Shown here: positions 1 to 8,374 of the stretch, piece by piece
How the letters are laid out: every line of letters starts with the position of its first letter
Numbering within the stretch: the stretch's first letter is position 1
Origin: an uncultured Fusibacter sp.
GTDB lineage: Bacteria; Bacillota; Clostridia; Peptostreptococcales; Acidaminobacteraceae
DNA length: 17,158 nt
NCBI GenBank assembly: GCA_937958285.1
Contig: CALFXQ010000153.1
Location: 1-17,158 of the forward strand
Direction: 5' to 3'
The notes under the pieces: generated by a model
The model's database searches: none
What the model saw: the letters and a program-made list of their open reading frames with translations, nothing else
Told to the model about the DNA's origin: nothing
Made by a program: the position numbers and the translations under genes

Positions 1-1119
1 AAAGAGATTATTTTAATTGCCACAGCCCATGTATCAAAGGAAAGTGCAGCGTTGGTAAAAAGCGTTGTTGAATCAGAGCGCCCAGATAGTGTGTGTATCG
101 AATTAGACGAAGGACGCTATCAGACAATCTTAGATCCAAATGCATGGGAAAAAACAGATATTGTGAAGGTCATTAAAAAGAAGCAAGTCGTTTTTCTTTT
201 GGCAAGCTTAGCGCTAGGCGCTTACCAAAAGCGAATCGCTGAGAAGTTAAAGATTAATGTAGGTGCAGAAATGATTCAAGGCATTATGTCTGCTAAAGAG
301 GTAGGCGCTGAAATCGTTTTAGCAGATCGAAATATTCAAACTACATTTATTAGAATATGGCGCAAGCTTGGATTTTGGGAAAAGATGAAACTCATTTTTA
401 GCTTCGCCATGTCCGACGATGCGGATTCTGAGATTACAGAAGACGATTTAAAAAAATTACTCGAAGAAGATATGTTATCTGCTGTGTTAGGGGATATGAA
501 GGCCGCTTTCCCAAAAGTGGGTGAGGTGCTAATCACTGAGCGCGATCAATACTTGGCAACAAAGATTAAACACGCACCGGGCAATAAAGTGGTAGCCGTT
601 CTTGGTGGCGCTCATGTACCAGGTGTGAAAATTGCACTTCACGAAACACATGATCTAAGCGAATTAAATGAGATACCACAGCCAAAGGCTTGGACAAAGG
701 CTTTGGGATGGGTTATTCCAGGCTTAATTCTCGCTCTTATGGTTTACGGATTCATAATCAATTGGCAAACGGGGCTATCTCAATTAGGTTCTTGGGTAAT
801 TTGGACAGGTGCATTAGCAGCTATCTTTACCGCATTGAGTTTTGGACATCCGCTCAGCATATTGACTTCATTCGTGGTCGCCCCAATCTCCACACTTAAT
901 CCTGTACTCGCGGTTGGTTGGTTTACTGGACTTGTTGAGGCAGGGCTCAGAAAGCCTACTGTGCAAGATGTGAAGTCGGTTTCAACAGATATTGTCACTT
1001 TTAAAGGCTTCTTTAAGAATCGTTTTTTAAGAATATTGCTTATTGTTATTATGGCCAATATTGGTGCGAGTATTGGAACGTTTGTAGCGGGATTTGACTT
1101 GATTAAACGACTTTTTTAA
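1..1119 (+). CDS. TraB/GumN (PrgY-like) family membrane protein, 5' end outside window
   Basis: The frame is open from the first base, so the true start lies upstream; 372 codons are visible, and probably only some 15-25 residues are missing. Near the visible N-terminus is ATAHVS (visible residues 7-12), the family's GTAHVS-type motif, followed by an acidic IELDEGRY stretch. A second conserved motif, GGAHVPG, is at about residues 202-208 (around base 604-624). The two histidines are typical of the TraB/PrgY/GumN fold, which is thought to be metal-dependent, possibly proteolytic. The last 140 residues hold about four membrane segments, including an HPLSILTSFVVAPISTLNP stretch that is very typical of the prokaryotic TraB group. 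The soluble domain is therefore probably cytoplasmic and tethered at its C-terminus. Physiological substrate is unknown; PrgY of enterococci inhibits a peptide pheromone, but that role should not be transferred here. A strong terminator follows, so this gene ends its own transcript. Confidence 0.9.
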   Translation, partial: KEIILIATAHVSKESAALVKSVVESERPDSVCIELDEGRYQTILDPNAWEKTDIVKVIKKKQVVFLLASLALGAYQKRIAEKLKINVGAEMIQGIMSAKEVGAEIVLADRNIQTTFIRIWRKLGFWEKMKLIFSFAMSDDADSEITEDDLKKLLEEDMLSAVLGDMKAAFPKVGEVLITERDQYLATKIKHAPGNKVVAVLGGAHVPGVKIALHETHDLSELNEIPQPKAWTKALGWVIPGLILALMVYGFIINWQTGLSQLGSWVIWTGALAAIFTALSFGHPLSILTSFVVAPISTLNPVLAVGWFTGLVEAGLRKPTVQDVKSVSTDIVTFKGFFKNRFLRILLIVIMANIGASIGTFVAGFDLIKRLF

Positions 1120-1170
1120 CGTTCTTTTGAACAACTCCCTAAATCTTTTTTAGTACTGTTTCTAAGAAGT

Positions 1171-1221
1171 AAAGGGCGGAATATCTACGAGGTAATTTGT
1201 AGATGTTCTGCCCTTTTTTTT
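1171..1221 (+). terminator. Rho-independent terminator after the TraB gene
   Basis: An 18-base arm (1171-1188, AAAGGGCGGAATATCTAC) pairs with 1199-1216 across a 10-base loop. The only two non-Watson-Crick positions are G-U pairs. A run of eight T ends at 1221. On the minus strand the same hairpin is followed by only three T, so it could also weakly stop yjdM transcription from the other side. Confidence 0.9.
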
Positions 1222-1236
1222 ACTAAGTTTAACTTG

Positions 1237-1575
1237 CTAAGTTAACTTCTTTACAAACTCTGATTTTAGCTTCATTGCGCCAAATCCATCGATTTTACAA
1301 TCGATATTGTGATCTTCGTCGACAAGTTTAATGTTTTTAACTTTTGTCCCTTGCTTAAGCGGTGCGCTAGCACCTTTTACCTTGAGATCTTTTATAATTG
1401 TCACATGATCGCCATCTTTAAGTAGTGTTCCGTTGGCGTCGCGAACCTCAAATATCTCGTTGCTCTTGGCTGTAGAGATTATCGGCCACTGAAAGCCACA
1501 TTCTGAGCAATGGTAATCTTGGCCATCATCGTAGGTGTAAATAGATTTACAGTTGTTGCAAATTGGAGTTTCCAT
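1237..1575 (-). CDS. yjdM: YjdM (PhnA-type) zinc-ribbon protein
   Basis: This is a 112-residue protein with the full layout of the YjdM family, formerly called PhnA. The N-terminal zinc ribbon has Cys6-x2-Cys9 and Cys23-x2-Cys26. The C-terminal SH3-like beta domain carries the family signatures DGDHVTIIKDLKVKG and HNIDCKIDGFGAMKLKSEF. Length matches the E. coli protein (about 111 residues). The family was named from its position next to phosphonate genes, but it is not required for phosphonate breakdown and its function is unsettled; there are no phosphonate genes here. The ATG at 1573-1575 is preceded by a modest GAGAG-type ribosome site 8-13 bases upstream. The gene faces the TraB gene and is divergent from the moxR operon, so the 185 bases between 1576 and 1760 must hold promoters for both directions. 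The 3' end carries a short tandem duplication (see findings). Confidence 0.93.
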   Translation of the reverse strand: METPICNNCKSIYTYDDGQDYHCSECGFQWPIISTAKSNEIFEVRDANGTLLKDGDHVTIIKDLKVKGASAPLKQGTKVKNIKLVDEDHNIDCKIDGFGAMKLKSEFVKKLT

Positions 1576-1676
1576 AAAGTTCTCTCTTTCGTAATCGCGC
1601 GTTTTATCGCTACTATTTTATCACTTTATAAGGGTTACATTGATTACAATATCTACACACTTAATATTCTGACTAT

Positions 1677-1707
1677 TTGGTTCTTAAGGCCCCTTGTGTG
1701 GTATCAT
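1677..1707 (+). promoter_or_regulatory. Candidate promoter for the moxR operon
   Basis: An extended -10 element reads TGG TATCAT (1699-1707): TG, one base, then a hexamer one mismatch from TATAAT. A weak TTGGTT (1677-1682) sits 19 bases upstream, slightly too far for an ideal -35, but extended -10 promoters tolerate this. It lies about 55 bases before the moxR start, and no other good candidate was seen in the gap. This is inference from sequence only. Confidence 0.4.
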
Positions 1708-1760
1708 TGAGATATGTGAAATGTTACCAATCTAAGAACCGTTACTGTTTGGGAGGCCCT

Positions 1761-2678
1761 ATGCTTGATCTAGTGATAAACGAAGTTAAAAAGCAATTGG
1801 TTGGAAAAGAAGAGGCGGTAAAATCTGTACTAGTGGCAATGCTTGCAGGGGGCCACGTACTAATTGAGGATCTTCCGGGTCTAGGCAAGACCACATTGGC
1901 AAAGGCTGTGGCCAGCGCCATCGACCTTAAGTATCAAAGGGTTCAATTTACTCCCGATTTAATGCCTTCAGACCTGATGGGCGTTTCGGTGTTTGATAGA
2001 GAGAAACAGCAGTTTTCCTTCCAGAAAGGACCTATTTTTACAAACTTGCTTCTGGCGGATGAGATTAATCGCACATCCCCAAAAACACAGTCGAGCCTAC
2101 TTGAGGCAATGGAAGAAAATCAAGTGACTGTAGATGGAAAAACCTACCCACTCACACGACCTTTTATGGTCATTGCCACAGAGAATCCAATTGAGCTGCA
2201 AGGGACTTTTCCACTGCCAGAGGCCCAGCTCGATCGTTTTATGTTGCGCATTGCTTTGGGGTATCCCACCCTCGACGAAGAGGTTGCTATTTTGGATTTA
2301 AAGGAGAACCAACAAACTCAAAACGTGGTGTTGCATCTCGAAAACCTATTAGAAGAGACATCAAAGGTAGAGAAGGTTTATGTAGACGAGGCGTTAAAGC
2401 ACTACATGGCAAGACTATGCCAAAAGACCCGCGAGCATATTCACGTTAAGTTGGGCGCGAGCCCAAGAGGTTTAGTACATTTGTTTCAGGCTGTGCGCGC
2501 AAAGGCTCATATTGAAGGTAGGACCTATGTGACGGGCCAAGATATTACAACGCTCTTTCATGCTGTTATTGGTCACCGATTGATTTTAAAGGGTGAAGCA
2601 ATCTATCGCGGTATCGACGTCAATCAAGTCCTCACGGAGATTTTAAATGATGTGGATATGCCAAGGGTAAAACGTTAA
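1761..2678 (+). CDS. MoxR-family AAA+ ATPase
   Basis: This 305-residue ATPase belongs to the MoxR family, chaperone-like AAA+ proteins that help assemble or activate partner protein complexes. Visible motifs are Walker A DLPGLGKT (37-44), Walker B LLLADE (96-101), sensor 1 ATEN (138-141), the LPEAQLDRF block with its conserved Arg158, and sensor 2 GASPRGL with Arg235. Length is usual for the family, and no catalytic residue is missing. The ATG at 1761 is chosen because GGGAGG (1751-1756) lies just upstream and family proteins begin close to this point; the frame is open further upstream but that extension has no family resemblance. It is the first gene of an operon with the DUF58 gene (10 bases downstream) and the transglutaminase-like gene. 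In this conserved trio the ATPase probably acts on the DUF58 protein, which has a vWA-like fold, in the cytoplasm next to the membrane. The client is not known. Confidence 0.95.
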   Translation: MLDLVINEVKKQLVGKEEAVKSVLVAMLAGGHVLIEDLPGLGKTTLAKAVASAIDLKYQRVQFTPDLMPSDLMGVSVFDREKQQFSFQKGPIFTNLLLADEINRTSPKTQSSLLEAMEENQVTVDGKTYPLTRPFMVIATENPIELQGTFPLPEAQLDRFMLRIALGYPTLDEEVAILDLKENQQTQNVVLHLENLLEETSKVEKVYVDEALKHYMARLCQKTREHIHVKLGASPRGLVHLFQAVRAKAHIEGRTYVTGQDITTLFHAVIGHRLILKGEAIYRGIDVNQVLTEILNDVDMPRVKR

Positions 2679-2688
2679 AGGAGGCCCA

Positions 2689-3837
2689 ATGCATAAGTCC
2701 CTTAAGTTTGCCTATCACTTTGCAATTCTAGTATGTGGTGTTTCAGCACTTCTAAGCGGCACACGCACTTTTTATTACTTTTTCATCGTGTTATTGGTTC
2801 TAAGGCTTGTTAGCTGGCGCGTAGCGGTACATTATAAAGACAATTTATTTCTTAGAAGCGCATCTTCTACCGAGACAATTACGAGTGGTGAAAAGATCCA
2901 GATTACTTATCGGTTAACAAATGCGAGCATGTTGCCTCTTTGGCATGGACGCATATACTTTCAGTTGCCTAGAGAAATGCAATCTAATGGTATGCGCGAG
3001 CATGCACTCTTTTTGGGACCGCAAGAGACCTTGCCATTTGAAGAGGAAATTCAGTGTCCATTGAGAGGTTATTATGCTGTTGGCGATGCTGCGCTATATG
3101 TAAGCGACCCTATGGGGTTTCACAAAGATAAAATTGTCTTCTCAAAAACAGTACCCATCACTGTCTACCCTCGTATTGTTGCCTTGTCGACCTTGCTCTT
3201 TAAACCCCGCGCAGAAGGCGGTAACCTCAAGGTTCAAGATAGATCTCGCGACGACAGAACGCACTTGTTGAATTTAAGAGAGTATGTGAAAGGCGATGAC
3301 TTAAAGAACATCCACTGGAAGCTCAGTGCAAAGAAAGATCAGCTCGTGGTAAGAGAATTTCACAAGTCTGTCTCTGAGAGACTTACAGTGTTTATGGATG
3401 GCTTTTATGGCAATTGGGGAGGAGCCTTCGATGCACTAGCAGAGGAGCGCATGGTTTCGTTCTGTGCATCATTTTTGAAGGGCACCCTAGACTTAGGCAT
3501 GGATTTTACCCTATATCTAAACAACCAAAAGGGCGATCACTTTAGGGGTGACCGCGCCGAAGCGATGTCGGAGATTATGGCGATGCTCACGGCTTTTCGA
3601 AGTGATGGCAGCAAACAGTTTGAAATCTATTTGGCTCAACAACTAGAAAAGGCAGTAGTCTATGAGCATGTCGTGTTTATTGTCCCTCATGTTTCATTAG
3701 CATTAGTGGAGTATCTTACATCGCTGGGCATGTCTTATGATTTATATACGCTACGCGCGGATGGTCAGGTGCTTGATTATCCTCATATTAAGTTTATCGA
3801 TAAATATATGGGGGGTACCTCCAATGAAAATACTTAG
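2689..3837 (+). CDS. DUF58 domain-containing membrane protein
   Basis: This protein has 382 residues. Two hydrophobic segments at about 8-22 and 28-43 anchor the N-terminus. The middle is a beta-rich region, and the DUF58 signature lies at 202-224: GDDLKNIHWKLSAKKDQLVV followed by REF. In family members GDDxRxIHWKxSA marks the start of a von Willebrand A-like domain, here followed by LTVFMDGF, though the classic MIDAS DxSxS motif is not clear. DUF58 genes almost always follow a moxR gene, as here, and the protein is the presumed partner of the ATPase. The ribosome site AAAGGAGG starts at the moxR stop codon, giving close coupling. The last 14 bases overlap the start of the next gene. No frameshift or truncation was seen. 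The exact biochemical role of DUF58 proteins is not established. Confidence 0.93.
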   Translation: MHKSLKFAYHFAILVCGVSALLSGTRTFYYFFIVLLVLRLVSWRVAVHYKDNLFLRSASSTETITSGEKIQITYRLTNASMLPLWHGRIYFQLPREMQSNGMREHALFLGPQETLPFEEEIQCPLRGYYAVGDAALYVSDPMGFHKDKIVFSKTVPITVYPRIVALSTLLFKPRAEGGNLKVQDRSRDDRTHLLNLREYVKGDDLKNIHWKLSAKKDQLVVREFHKSVSERLTVFMDGFYGNWGGAFDALAEERMVSFCASFLKGTLDLGMDFTLYLNNQKGDHFRGDRAEAMSEIMAMLTAFRSDGSKQFEIYLAQQLEKAVVYEHVVFIVPHVSLALVEYLTSLGMSYDLYTLRADGQVLDYPHIKFIDKYMGGTSNENT

Positions 3838-6310
3838 AGGGCTTTCTAGTCTATTTATTGCCTTGTCATTTTTTTATTTAGCCCACTTCTTTATCGAATA
3901 TCGCATTAATGACAGCACCCTTATATTATGTGCTTTAATGGGCCTTGTAATTGGATACCTGATAGTCACATATCCAAGAGTTTCTGCAACCCTTGTTTTA
4001 GCGGTGGTAATCGCAATACTCGCCATTTTAGGCGCAGATCTAGTGACTTCGGTTTACAAGCAGACCCAAGCTGGTGAAATTGCAGTCATTGAAGGTGAGT
4101 ATTTCTTGTCTAAAGCCGTAGACCCAGACCAATCGGAATTTGCACTCGCCAAGTGGGTCAAAGAACAACTTATTGTCAAATATGGCATTGGCTTTGGCGA
4201 ATGGCTTGTATACGATCGTATCTCGGCACAACTGCTTTGGGGCGAAAAATACGTTGAAGAAGAAGTTGGCAATGCGTTGTTAGTTCAAACTTATCGTCAT
4301 TATGAGCTACTTTTTTCGATGCTCTGTGCGATTGTGATTAGCTTTGCGGCGCAGTTGCTTTTAAGTCGATGGCTGGGCTTTATCGGCTTGTTTTTACCGA
4401 TATTTTCCTTTATGGCGCTGTGGTATATTTATGTGGATCTTCCAGGAGAGATATTTGCACTCTATTTTTTCGGGTTTATCGTCTACTTAATCATGCGCCA
4501 GGCCATGCAGTTAAAGAGTGGTGAAAAAGACCGTCAGGGTGTGCAGCGCATGAATTTTGGTTATTACCGTATACCTCGTATGGTTTTTAGCAGTCTTGTT
4601 GCAAGCGTTGTAGTCATATTGCTAACCTCGATTCTGGTGGCAATTTTGCCTATTAAGGCTATAAATATTGGTGTGGATTGGGCGCTTCCTAATATTTGGG
4701 GTGCGCGCACTGAATACAACACGCAAAACTATCGTCTTTATTCATTGGGTAACACGAGTTTTCAGCAAAATGGCCCTAGATTAGGGGGACCCGTTGGTGC
4801 GCTCGATCAAGAAACACCTCTGTTTTGGGTTGAAATGGATCAAGCGCCCAAATACTCTATTTATCTCAAGAGCCAGGTCAAGCATATTTACAATGGCAAC
4901 TCATGGGAAAAAACAGAACAAATCTATAAGAATAACTTTGAGAACTATTTATCTCAGCCGCAAAATCGAGCCTTTTTAGAAGCATCAAAAGATACGGTGA
5001 TTTCCGGAGAAATTGTCTACGATACGCTGAAAACGATTAGTATTTTCACGCCAATGGGCTTCTTTGAAAGCTCGCTAGATCCTTCTAAAGTCTTTGTTTC
5101 CAGCGAAAATCAAGCGTTTTATAAGGGCGGCATTTTTATAAGCTACTTGAAGGGTTATGCTTTTAAAGCCACGCAGAGAGATTTTACAGAACCCTTGCCC
5201 GAAGATCTTCAGGTGAGCGACACCGTATCGCCGCAGGTGCTGAATTTTATGAAAGTCTTTCAAATCTATGGCGACACACCTCAAGACCGTGTAGCATTAA
5301 TGATACGCTATTTAAAAAACAACTATAAGTACAACTTAGCAGTGAGTTCAAAGCGTATACATCCCGATTTTGTGACTAACTTTTTAGTGGAGTCAAGAGA
5401 AGGATACTGTACGTATTTTGCCTCTGCAATGGCAATAATGGCTAGGGTTAATGGCATTCCAGCACGCTATGTTGAGGGCTTTCGCGTAGACCCCGGTGAG
5501 TTTGATTTAAAAACTAATAAAGCAAAAGTCACAGAAGCAGATGCCCACGCTTGGGTAGAGGTGTACTTTGAAGGGGAAGGGTGGCGTGTTGTAGAGGCGA
5601 CTGCACCTTTCACAGACACAGCGCTTCAACCCGAAATCGCATCGGAAGAAGAATTAAAAGCAGCTGAAGGTGCTTTGTTAGATGGAAATGGCTTAGATTC
5701 TACACTGCCGGGTAACAATGAAGCAGATGCTTTTGAACTTGAGCGGCTTCGACTCAGAGATATCAATCTGGAAAACGCGATGTTCGAGGATGGAAGTGAT
5801 TATGGTCAAAATCTGCCCGGTCAATCCCAAGGTGAACTAGAGGCCGCAGCGCGAGAAAAAGCAGCACAAGATGCAGCGCGCGAGAAGAAAAGTCTAGAAC
5901 AGTTTCAAAGGCTTGCTGTTGGCATTGCCACATCCATGGCGATGCTGTTTGCCTTCGCCTGGTGGTGGCCAGTTGTGATCCGATATAAGCGCGTAGATCT
6001 GGCAAAGCTCGTAAAGCTGATTTACGGTTACGAGGCGTTATTCGCCAGCACACAGGAGCGCCTCTTGGCCAGTGGGGCAATTATTGCTCACGCCCGAGAT
6101 CTAACGAGCTACAACGAGCTACTCCCTGGCTCCGAAACCCGTTTTCAATGGGAGAGAGTACTCTTCTCTCCGGCAGCACAAATCGACAATAAAGACATTG
6201 ACGACGTGCTAAAAACTGTGGAACGGGCCTACGATGATTTGCTAGTAGCCCACCGTCGCAGCAATGGATTTTTAAAACATTGGATCTTTAGAGTGGTTAA
6301 GCGCGTCTAA
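3824..6310 (+). CDS. Membrane-bound transglutaminase-like cysteine protease family protein (TgpA/YebA type)
   Basis: This is an 828-residue protein. Seven membrane segments lie in the first 305 residues (about 7-26, 31-50, 54-76, then four between 165 and 305). A large extracellular part follows, then an eighth segment near 705-725 and a cytoplasmic tail of about 100 residues resembling the DUF4129-like tails of this family. The transglutaminase core has Cys529 in REGYCTYFASAMAIMARVNG, His575 in DAHAWVEVYF, and Glu591 in WRVVEATAPF at the usual Asp position. Segment count and positive residues place the core outside the cell. An Ala/Glu/Lys-rich, probably helical stretch (about residues 670-700) lies just before the last membrane segment. 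ATG 3824 is chosen because GGGGG (3811-3815) lies 8 bases upstream and MKILRGL starts the first membrane helix; the frame is open further back, inside the DUF58 gene. Known relatives act on peptides or as proteases; whether this one crosslinks or cleaves is unknown. Confidence 0.92.
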   Translation: MKILRGLSSLFIALSFFYLAHFFIEYRINDSTLILCALMGLVIGYLIVTYPRVSATLVLAVVIAILAILGADLVTSVYKQTQAGEIAVIEGEYFLSKAVDPDQSEFALAKWVKEQLIVKYGIGFGEWLVYDRISAQLLWGEKYVEEEVGNALLVQTYRHYELLFSMLCAIVISFAAQLLLSRWLGFIGLFLPIFSFMALWYIYVDLPGEIFALYFFGFIVYLIMRQAMQLKSGEKDRQGVQRMNFGYYRIPRMVFSSLVASVVVILLTSILVAILPIKAINIGVDWALPNIWGARTEYNTQNYRLYSLGNTSFQQNGPRLGGPVGALDQETPLFWVEMDQAPKYSIYLKSQVKHIYNGNSWEKTEQIYKNNFENYLSQPQNRAFLEASKDTVISGEIVYDTLKTISIFTPMGFFESSLDPSKVFVSSENQAFYKGGIFISYLKGYAFKATQRDFTEPLPEDLQVSDTVSPQVLNFMKVFQIYGDTPQDRVALMIRYLKNNYKYNLAVSSKRIHPDFVTNFLVESREGYCTYFASAMAIMARVNGIPARYVEGFRVDPGEFDLKTNKAKVTEADAHAWVEVYFEGEGWRVVEATAPFTDTALQPEIASEEELKAAEGALLDGNGLDSTLPGNNEADAFELERLRLRDINLENAMFEDGSDYGQNLPGQSQGELEAAAREKAAQDAAREKKSLEQFQRLAVGIATSMAMLFAFAWWWPVVIRYKRVDLAKLVKLIYGYEALFASTQERLLASGAIIAHARDLTSYNELLPGSETRFQWERVLFSPAAQIDNKDIDDVLKTVERAYDDLLVAHRRSNGFLKHWIFRVVKRV

Positions 6311-6332
6311 GGAATAAGAAAGAGGTGACAAT

Positions 6333-8099
6333 ATGCTAAAACAATTCTTAAATGGTCTGGTGATGCGGATTAAAGGAGCTCTTGGTCGGTTTCCAGAGAC
6401 CCTGTTTCTTTCGGGTTTGAGCGGCGCAATCTTAATTTATCTGATTCATCTCGATTACTCAATCGATGTACAAGGACAGCGCGAATTTTTAGAGCGCGTG
6501 TTGATGTCTTTAGCAATAGGCATTTTATCGACGGCTTCCCTTCAACTGGTTACAGAGAGATGGCTTCACAAGGCCTATTGGAGAATTTTGTCGAATGGTT
6601 TGATCTTGGCTGTAATGCTGCTCTTCTATTTCATCATTCCAGACCCAGTTCCCAATTTGTTCGCATGGCGATATGCTGTAACGCTAATTTCTTTGGCCAT
6701 TGCCTTTAGCCTAGTCCCATTCTGGGGTAAAGAGCGATTGTATCCTGTAGGGACTCTAAAATTGATTTCCGATGGAGCGATTACTTTTTTGTACAGCCTC
6801 GTACTTTACTTGGGTGGCGCAGCGATTCTATTTGCTCTAGATGAGTTGCTGGGTGTCCCAGTAAATGGGGATTGGTATGGTGACTATGCAGTCATCATCG
6901 GCGCGTTCTTTGCTCCGACGCATTATTTGGGAAGCCTTGTAAAGAGCAGCGACGATATGCTGGACTTTAGCTATTCACGTGTCTTTAAAATACTACTGGT
7001 GAACATTGTAATGCCCCTACTTTTAATATATACGGGAATTTTATACCTCTATTTTTTAAGGTTGCCATTTGTGGGCGGCATTCCAAAAGGAGAAGTTGCA
7101 AATCTAGTCATGTGGTACAGCGTCATTTCGTTGTCAACTTTCTTCTTGTCTAGCCCGCTAAGAGACGAAAATAAGTTTGCAAAAGCCTTTCTCAAGTGGA
7201 TGCCCATGGCGATGCTCGTGCCTCTTGCAATGATGTTTGTGGCAATATGGATACGAATCGACGCCTACGGCATTACCGTAAAACGCTATTTTGTGGTGGC
7301 CCTTGGCCTATGGATTCTGGTGAACACGTTGTATCGTATTTTCTGCGCTTGGACCAAGAGAGAAATACTAGATTCAGCGCTTGTTCTCACTGCAATCAGC
7401 GTGATGCTACTTTCCCTCTACGGGCCTTGGAGTGCGTATCCTATAAGTTTATGGAATCAAAATCAGCGCTTCGAATCCACCTTAGCAGCCCTACAGATGT
7501 GGGATGGCAACAAGATTGTGCCTAGAGGGGATTTGACAGAAAAAGATGAACAAAAAATTAGCAGCGCTTTAATGTACTTTAACGACCAACATCAGCTATC
7601 GGATTTGAATGTGTTGCCAGCAGATTTTGATCTCAGTCGCGATATGGTCGCTACTTTTGGCTTTGAATATCACGGTTATATTTACGATCGAGACCAAAGG
7701 GTGTACTTTAACATCAATACCGAGACCCGTGAGTTTAATTTCGATGTAAAAGAGAATGGTCAGTTGTATCGCATCGATTGGTTTGAAGGTGAAATGCCTA
7801 CATATACCGAACGCCGTGAGGCAAGTGGTATAAGTATTTCGAACACGGGCTTAATCACGGTGAGTCAGTCTGGCAATAAGGTTCAACAGATTCCACTCAA
7901 CGACATTTTAAACGAACACTTAGAAAAATTATCGCTGGAAAACAAAGACTCAGCCAACTTGAGTGCTGACAATGCAGTAATCTCCCACACTCTTAATGGA
8001 GGACACATCACCTTCTTTATTGAGAGTATCAGCGGGTACCAAGAAGAGAATCAAGAGAAGAAATACGATAGAATTCAGTTGATTATGATTCTAGACTAA
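6333..8099 (+). CDS. DUF4153 domain-containing multi-pass membrane protein
   Basis: This is a 588-residue protein. The first about 370 residues hold roughly eleven hydrophobic segments, starting with LFLSGLSGAILIYLIHLDY and ending with VLTAISVMLLSLYGPWSAYP. A soluble C-terminal domain of about 210 residues follows. The layout and the FALDELLGVPVNGDW and GPWSAYPISLWNQ stretches fit the DUF4153 family, whose biochemical function is not known. An odd number of segments with a basic N-terminus would place the soluble domain outside the cell, facing the same space as the transglutaminase core. A good AGAGGTGA ribosome site (6321-6328) precedes ATG 6333, and only 22 bases separate it from the previous stop codon. 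It is therefore probably the last gene of the moxR operon, which ends at the hairpin 8106-8139. A functional link with the transglutaminase-like protein is suggested by the operon only. Confidence 0.85.
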   Translation: MLKQFLNGLVMRIKGALGRFPETLFLSGLSGAILIYLIHLDYSIDVQGQREFLERVLMSLAIGILSTASLQLVTERWLHKAYWRILSNGLILAVMLLFYFIIPDPVPNLFAWRYAVTLISLAIAFSLVPFWGKERLYPVGTLKLISDGAITFLYSLVLYLGGAAILFALDELLGVPVNGDWYGDYAVIIGAFFAPTHYLGSLVKSSDDMLDFSYSRVFKILLVNIVMPLLLIYTGILYLYFLRLPFVGGIPKGEVANLVMWYSVISLSTFFLSSPLRDENKFAKAFLKWMPMAMLVPLAMMFVAIWIRIDAYGITVKRYFVVALGLWILVNTLYRIFCAWTKREILDSALVLTAISVMLLSLYGPWSAYPISLWNQNQRFESTLAALQMWDGNKIVPRGDLTEKDEQKISSALMYFNDQHQLSDLNVLPADFDLSRDMVATFGFEYHGYIYDRDQRVYFNINTETREFNFDVKENGQLYRIDWFEGEMPTYTERREASGISISNTGLITVSQSGNKVQQIPLNDILNEHLEKLSLENKDSANLSADNAVISHTLNGGHITFFIESISGYQEENQEKKYDRIQLIMILD

Positions 8100-8105
8100 A
8101 TTGTA

Positions 8106-8139
8106 AAAGACCTGCCCTTTAAGTTAAGGGCAGGTCTTT
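8106..8139. terminator. Shared hairpin between converging genes
   Basis: A perfect 14-base arm (8106-8119, AAAGACCTGCCCTT) pairs with 8126-8139 across a 6-base loop. It is 6 bases past the DUF4153 stop codon and 34 bases past the end of the minus-strand DUF4250 gene. The T run is short in both directions: three T ending the arm on +, four on -. The position between converging genes suggests it stops both transcripts. Confidence 0.75.
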
Positions 8140-8172
8140 GATTCAATTGCAGTGTTGTTCACGAGTGCTTTT

Positions 8173-8364
8173 TTATTTTGAGACAAATTGGTGTCTATTG
8201 GCATCGTAATGATATCCGTGTAATGCCATGGCGTTGACGAGTTCATTTTGGTCGATGTGGTAGTGGTGGATTAAATCCTCTAGCGTTTCAAATTCATTTC
8301 TCAGCTTCATATTGACCATGCTAAGTAAAAGATGTGGGTCTTTTGGGAGTGAAGGGCTGAACAT
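8173..8364 (-). CDS. DUF4250 domain-containing small protein
   Basis: A 63-residue protein matching the small DUF4250 family of Firmicutes. It begins LPKDPHLLLSMVNMKLR, which corresponds to the family's LPKDPxxLLSxVNxKLRD opening, and continues through a short helical part (FETLEDLIHHYHIDQNELVN) to the typical ending GYHYDANRHQFV. Function is unknown; the size and helical pattern suggest a small helix-turn-helix-like or protein-binding fold, but this is a guess. AAGGAG lies 7 bases before the ATG on the minus strand. The gene begins 10 bases after the mscS stop codon, so both probably share the mscS promoter. Confidence 0.85.
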   Translation of the reverse strand: MFSPSLPKDPHLLLSMVNMKLRNEFETLEDLIHHYHIDQNELVNAMALHGYHYDANRHQFVSK

Positions 8365-8374
8365 AGAGTGCTCC

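Noticed and set aside
1677..1760. An N-terminal extension of the MoxR protein
   Set aside because: The extension has no family similarity and lacks a ribosome site, and the candidate promoter lies inside it. GGGAGG sits right before ATG 1761.
5763..6080. A 105-codon minus-strand frame inside the transglutaminase-like gene
   Set aside because: It is antisense to the conserved tail of a well-supported gene, and its Arg/Trp/Pro-rich product looks like a shadow frame.
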